DNA of 64,000 nucleotides from Prorocentrum cordatum (Eukaryota > Sar > Dinophyceae > Prorocentrales > Prorocentraceae): contig CAUYUJ010022048.1 of NCBI GenBank assembly GCA_963575745.1, forward strand, positions 503,449-567,448, in the 5' to 3' direction. Position numbers and translations under genes: made by a program. The notes beneath the pieces are model-generated. The model made no database searches. It saw only the letters and a program-made list of their open reading frames with translations, and was not told where the DNA came from. Below, piece by piece: positions 60,501 to 64,000 of this stretch. Position 1 is the stretch's first letter, and each line of letters begins with the position of its first letter.

Positions 60501-61706
60501 GGCTCTCCTGCTCCAAGGGCGCTCCCAAGCCCAAGAGGTTTCAAGGCTCTTCGCCGCCCAGGTTCGGGTGTTGCTGGAGGTGTCCCTGGCCCGAGTTGCC
60601 CCCTGCCTCCCGCTACATGTTGCAGCCCTTGGAGCCCTCTGGGTGTCGCGAGGGGTGCTCTGAAGGTCCGCGGGAGCACGCCTGGAGGTCCTGGGGACAC
60701 TTTGGGCCAGGGAAGCTTCTATCAACGCCTGGCGGGTGAGGGTCTCGGATGCATCCCCGCGGGAGTCCTCCGCATGCCTCGACCTCCCTGGCTCGGGCGG
60801 TCTGGCCCGCGGGCGCCGGGGCCGCCCTGGGCCCTGACATCCGCCCGTATGAGCTTGTCAGCCCGCGGCCCCAGAGGTAGGGGTTCCGGAGGCCGATGTC
60901 AGCGAAAAGCGCGTGCATCATGAGCATTCTGTGAAGATCGTTCCGAAGGTTTGCCCGTCCCAGCCCCAGTCTTTGAGCATCATGTGAAGGTCGTTTTGCG
61001 TTCGAGTTCTGGCTTGGCGCAGGCGGCATGAACGGAATTGTAGCAGCGCCTCCCCACCTTCGCAGTCGTTTGCCCCAGAGACCCTACAGAGGGGCCTGCC
61101 AGCTACACACTGCGAGCTGTGCACCAGCGTGGAATCTGGGACAAAAGTCGATTGAGGCAGACGGGCCCCAGAGGCCGAAGCGAAGGAAAGACGCCGGGAC
61201 CGAAAAGACATATCGCCGTCGGGCGTTGCGTAGTAATGGGGGGGGGCGATGCACTGGAGGGGTGAAGAAACGTGCACATTTTGTGCCCCTTCGGGGCCGT
61301 GAAGGTCGTTCAGGGCTTGACGACGTCTGCCGTCCCTCGACTCGCGCTGGGGCGGCCGCGATTTGCCCCAAATTCCTTTGGAGATCCCTGGATTGATTTG
61401 GGTTTGCCCAGATTTACTCGGATTGACCTCGATCTATTTGCATTTACCTGGATTTATCTGGCTCGGTCCCCACACGTCGATTGGCGAGAAGCCGTCGAGC
61501 CCTTGGGGAAAGGGGCCCCCTTGGGGTCCAAAAGGTGCCCGACGGGTGCACCCCCTCCTTCGCCCCTCCAGCTCATCGCCTCCCGTCCTCTCGTCCCGCC
61601 CGTGCTGCTCGTTTTTGCTTCTGCTTCTGGGACGCTGCTGTGAAGGAGGCCCCTCTGCCTGTCTCTGCCGCGTATCGCCACGGCGTGCACGGGCTGCGGC
61701 AGCTGC
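60501..61706 (+). other. Unique region, no gene seen
   Basis: 60910-61010 holds two imperfect copies of GAGCATCATGTGAAGGTCGT-like sequence. No convincing coding frame. Confidence 0.35.
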
Positions 61707-61870
61707 GCGTCGTGTCGACTGGCGGCGACCTCGCCGCCAGCGCTCGGCGTTGAACGCCGCTGGCGACCGGGAATCGGTCGATGCTGCACGATCTGACGTT
61801 TCGGAAGCGGCCCCTCGTTCAAGGGCGAGCGATCCCCGCGGTGTCAGAGCCCGGCGCTGGAGTCGGCACG
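61707..61870 (+). repeat. Dispersed hairpin-cluster repeat, copy 2
   Basis: Diverged copy of 36758-36922 with the same order of blocks. The first hairpin is still a good stem with new bases (CGCCAGC and GGCGTT pairing with AACGCC and GCTGGCG). The other two are weaker. Confidence 0.7.
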
Positions 61871-61917
61871 AGATGAGCCCCGCCGTCCTCGAGAGATGCC
61901 CGCTCTTGTGCCTCCGT

Positions 61918-62003
61918 CTTCCAGGAGGAAGGAAGCACCCCGTCTTCCAGGAGGAAGGAAGCACCCCGTCCTCGAGAGGAGCCCCCCGTCTTCCAGGAGG
62001 AAG
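61918..62003 (+). repeat. 26-bp direct repeats
   Basis: CGTCTTCCAGGAGGAAGGAA plus GCACCC occurs twice in a row, then in part a third time. Confidence 0.85.
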
Positions 62004-62147
62004 GAGGCACACGTCCAGCGTCGGAGCTTTCGGGCCGCGGCCCGGGCGCGCAGCGCCCGAGCGCCAGGCTACTCGCCGGACGAGCAGCTGCTGGAGGCGG
62101 TGCTCGGGAGCAAGAGCAGCGCGGCCGCGCCCCCCGCGCCCCGACCT

Positions 62148-62342
62148 TCGGGCCGGACGAAAGGGGGGGATTGGGAAAGGGGGGGTTACGAAATCTGCTG
62201 CATGCAGCTGGTTTCGGCCCCACCGAGGGGCCCATTCCTCGATACATAGACGCCTCCGGCGCCGGGAGGCGCCGGGAAAATCAGCTACGTGAGCTGATTC
62301 TCAAACCCCCCCTTTGCTATCCCCCCCTTTCGCCCGACCCGA
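62148..62342 (+). mobile_element. MITE with 39-bp inverted ends and 5-bp target duplication
   Basis: The ends start TCGGGCCGGACGAAAGGG on the left and match the complement of the right end over about 39 bases with a few differences. Perfect direct repeats GACCT flank it (62143-62147 and 62343-62347). The interior of about 115 bp holds two more palindromes, GCTGCATGCAGC and AATCAGCT/AGCTGATT. No protein. Confidence 0.8.
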
Positions 62343-62555
62343 GACCTCGAGGTAAGGAGCACGCTGACCATGACCAGGGCGTCGCGGGATCTCGTCGACG
62401 CCGGCCCCAGTCACTGTCCATGCCAGCAGTCGCTGATTCGCGGGGAGGATCCACGAATCAACGGTGACCAGGATGGGTGGCGGCCAAAATTGGCACCGAT
62501 GTCTCTGCGTTCAGTCCTGGTCATCGCCCTCTTGTTCTTTCCCTCCATGTGGTTG
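62343..62555 (+). other. Spacer, no gene seen
   Basis: Unique sequence between the MITE and the copia fragment. Confidence 0.35.
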
Positions 62556-64000
62556 CTATATGTCCATGGTAGTAGTATGGCCCAGGCTCCAGGCATCCCC
62601 GAGCAGGCTCTTGTAGCTTGTAGGTTCGCACCGACGCGGGCCTCCGCGCGGCGTCTCATGGCCACGCGGCCCAGAATAGAAAACAGTTTCAGGTAGAATT
62701 GCTTCCATGTCCTCCTCCTCCTCCGCCTCCTCCTCCTCCGCCTCCTCCTCCTCCGCCTCGGCCTGCCGGTGCTCGGAGGTTCCGACTGCGGCTCCTTCTT
62801 GATGGGAATGCGCTCCGCACGGTTCAACATCGCACGAGATGTCGGGAGAAGCGGCAGTTGGCTTAGAAAGATTGGGTTGAGCCGAGGGCGTCTGCGGATT
62901 CACGTAGAATGCGGCGCCACTAGGCTCGGCGACCTGGCGGCGTCCCTGAGTCTCGGGAGAGACTGTCCTGATTTTCGTCTTCCTCTGCTAACCCCCATCG
63001 GGAACATCAAAAATATTGATCACGATGTATTTGCCCGCCTCTGCCTCGCACGCTCTCGACTGGCTGCCGTCGAGCGCCTTCCAAGTGATGATGCCACCCA
63101 GCAAATCAAGAACCATGCCGAGCTGTCTGAGCATCTCCACTGGAAGCAGTAAAGGCACATCACTAGCAACCGAATGCACCGTACGAGTACCACAATTCTT
63201 TGCCACGGCAGCACGCAGGGTCCAGCGGGAAAGAAATTCGGTAGATCCTCCAACGCTGGCAAGAAACCTGTGTATATGTATGGGCTTCAAACCATAGGTA
63301 TCTCCTAGATGTTCCACCATTTTCTCGAACTGATCTTTGCCGCAGACCACACGCGGAGCTCCAGTACCCACTCGGCCGAAGCCTGTATGAACCTGAATGA
63401 AGCCAATGAAAACGTGATCTCCAGCATCAGCAGTAGTAAAGATAGGAAAGGTGAAAAAACTATCGGAGGTCCTTGTCGACAAACGTCGCGCAGTGCATCA
63501 TCTGCTTCCAGGGGAACTGCCTGGAAGCCGCCAGAGCCCGCTTGTCGCTTACGCCCTCGCTCGTCTGGCTCGTTCGCGCAGTCTCGAGTCCGGCGCCCCA
63601 TCTTCCCACGTCGGACACATTTCGAGCGACTCGTCAACTTACTCTTGGTCAACCGATTCGGTCGGACATGTCCAGCTCGTTCCCCTCGACGTTTTCCCTT
63701 TCGGGGGCCTTTGGAAATTCCTTGTGGGGGAGGCGGTCTGACAAAGCCTCGCCCAAGCTTCCGTTTGTGTAAGTACTGTCGTACCTGAATGTAGTTAGCG
63801 TAGATGGCGACAGCCTCCTCGTCTTCCTCTATAATCGCGTCTTCGGGCAGGTCCCGAACTACGATGAATGCGCTTTCGTCCTCCACGTACTTGGAAGCCT
63901 CAATCAGAATCTCGTCTTCCTCATAGGACTCGGACAACCTAAATAAAGACTGTTCCATGATAATGCATTGGATGTCGTCGCGATCAGACCCCTGGTCCTT
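62556..64000 (-). pseudogene. Decayed copia gag-protease fragment, runs off right edge
   Basis: Minus strand. From the right edge to about 63490, one frame encodes the end of gag: an acidic stretch (IIEEDEEAVAIYANYIQVRQ), a Lys/Arg-rich stretch, and a zinc-knuckle relic near 63580-63619 in which the second Cys (CGT) and the His (CGC) are both Arg. After a frame change near 63480 the protease follows in another frame. Its DTG motif reads GTG because the Asp codon is GGT (63366-63368), while the later part (SVASDVPLLLPVEMLRQLGM) is typical of dinoflagellate copia proteases. A TAG near 62988 and a GGA-derived Glu run follow. Frame change, stop and three lost key residues make it inactive. The integrase and later domains are absent. 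Confidence 0.75.

Noticed and set aside
1-64000. Dinoflagellate spliced-leader relics, tRNA and rRNA genes
   Set aside because: By eye I found no match to the spliced-leader core, no tRNA-like pairing with TTCGA loops in place, and no rRNA landmark. A covariance-model scan would be decisive.

Overview
The window looks like nuclear DNA of a dinoflagellate. It carries a Ty1/copia retrotransposon with the long, module-rich polyprotein layout common in that group, a second decayed copia fragment, very GC-rich sequence (a high-GC lineage such as Prorocentrum would fit, but this is inference), and a dense load of satellites, MITE-like elements and polypurine tracts. I found no convincing intact host gene, rRNA, tRNA or spliced-leader gene. 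Positions 53901-54000 are an assembly gap of 100 N.

Layout. 1-5441 is a decayed coding region on the plus strand: protein-like sequence that changes frame several times, carries in-frame stops of all three kinds, and includes a damaged RING-H2 finger. 5442-18556 is accessory DNA: CTTGG-type arrays, microsatellites, an 83-bp repeat family and some coding-like fragments on the minus strand. 18557-19340 holds three small inverted-repeat (MITE-like) elements. 19715-30490 is a 77-bp satellite split by one young, complete copia element (20091-29544, identical 188-bp LTRs). Removing the element plus a 4-bp target duplication restores the 77-bp register exactly. 30800-37950 holds a 26-bp AT-rich minisatellite, an array of CACGTG palindromes between two direct repeats, a 107-bp tandem repeat and a cluster of perfect hairpins. 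38145-53900 is dominated by CTTGG arrays, in both orientations, into which a conserved module of up to four hairpins is inserted many times; between them lie a 131-bp satellite (46230-48850) and about 950 bases of nearly pure purine. 54001-64000 has degraded coding fragments, an inverted copy of the 83-bp family, a long imperfect palindrome, two more MITE-like elements, and a broken copia gag-protease fragment running off the right edge on the minus strand.

The only complete protein-coding unit is the copia element: gag with a zinc knuckle, aspartic protease, a zinc-motif module hidden in a second reading frame, a C5-methyltransferase-like module, integrase, reverse transcriptase and RNase H. 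The strongest candidate for an undescribed system is the hairpin module in the CTTGG arrays. Its stems differ between copies by paired changes that keep the pairing, and one strand segment can pair with two different partners, as in an RNA switch or a palindrome-based mobile element.
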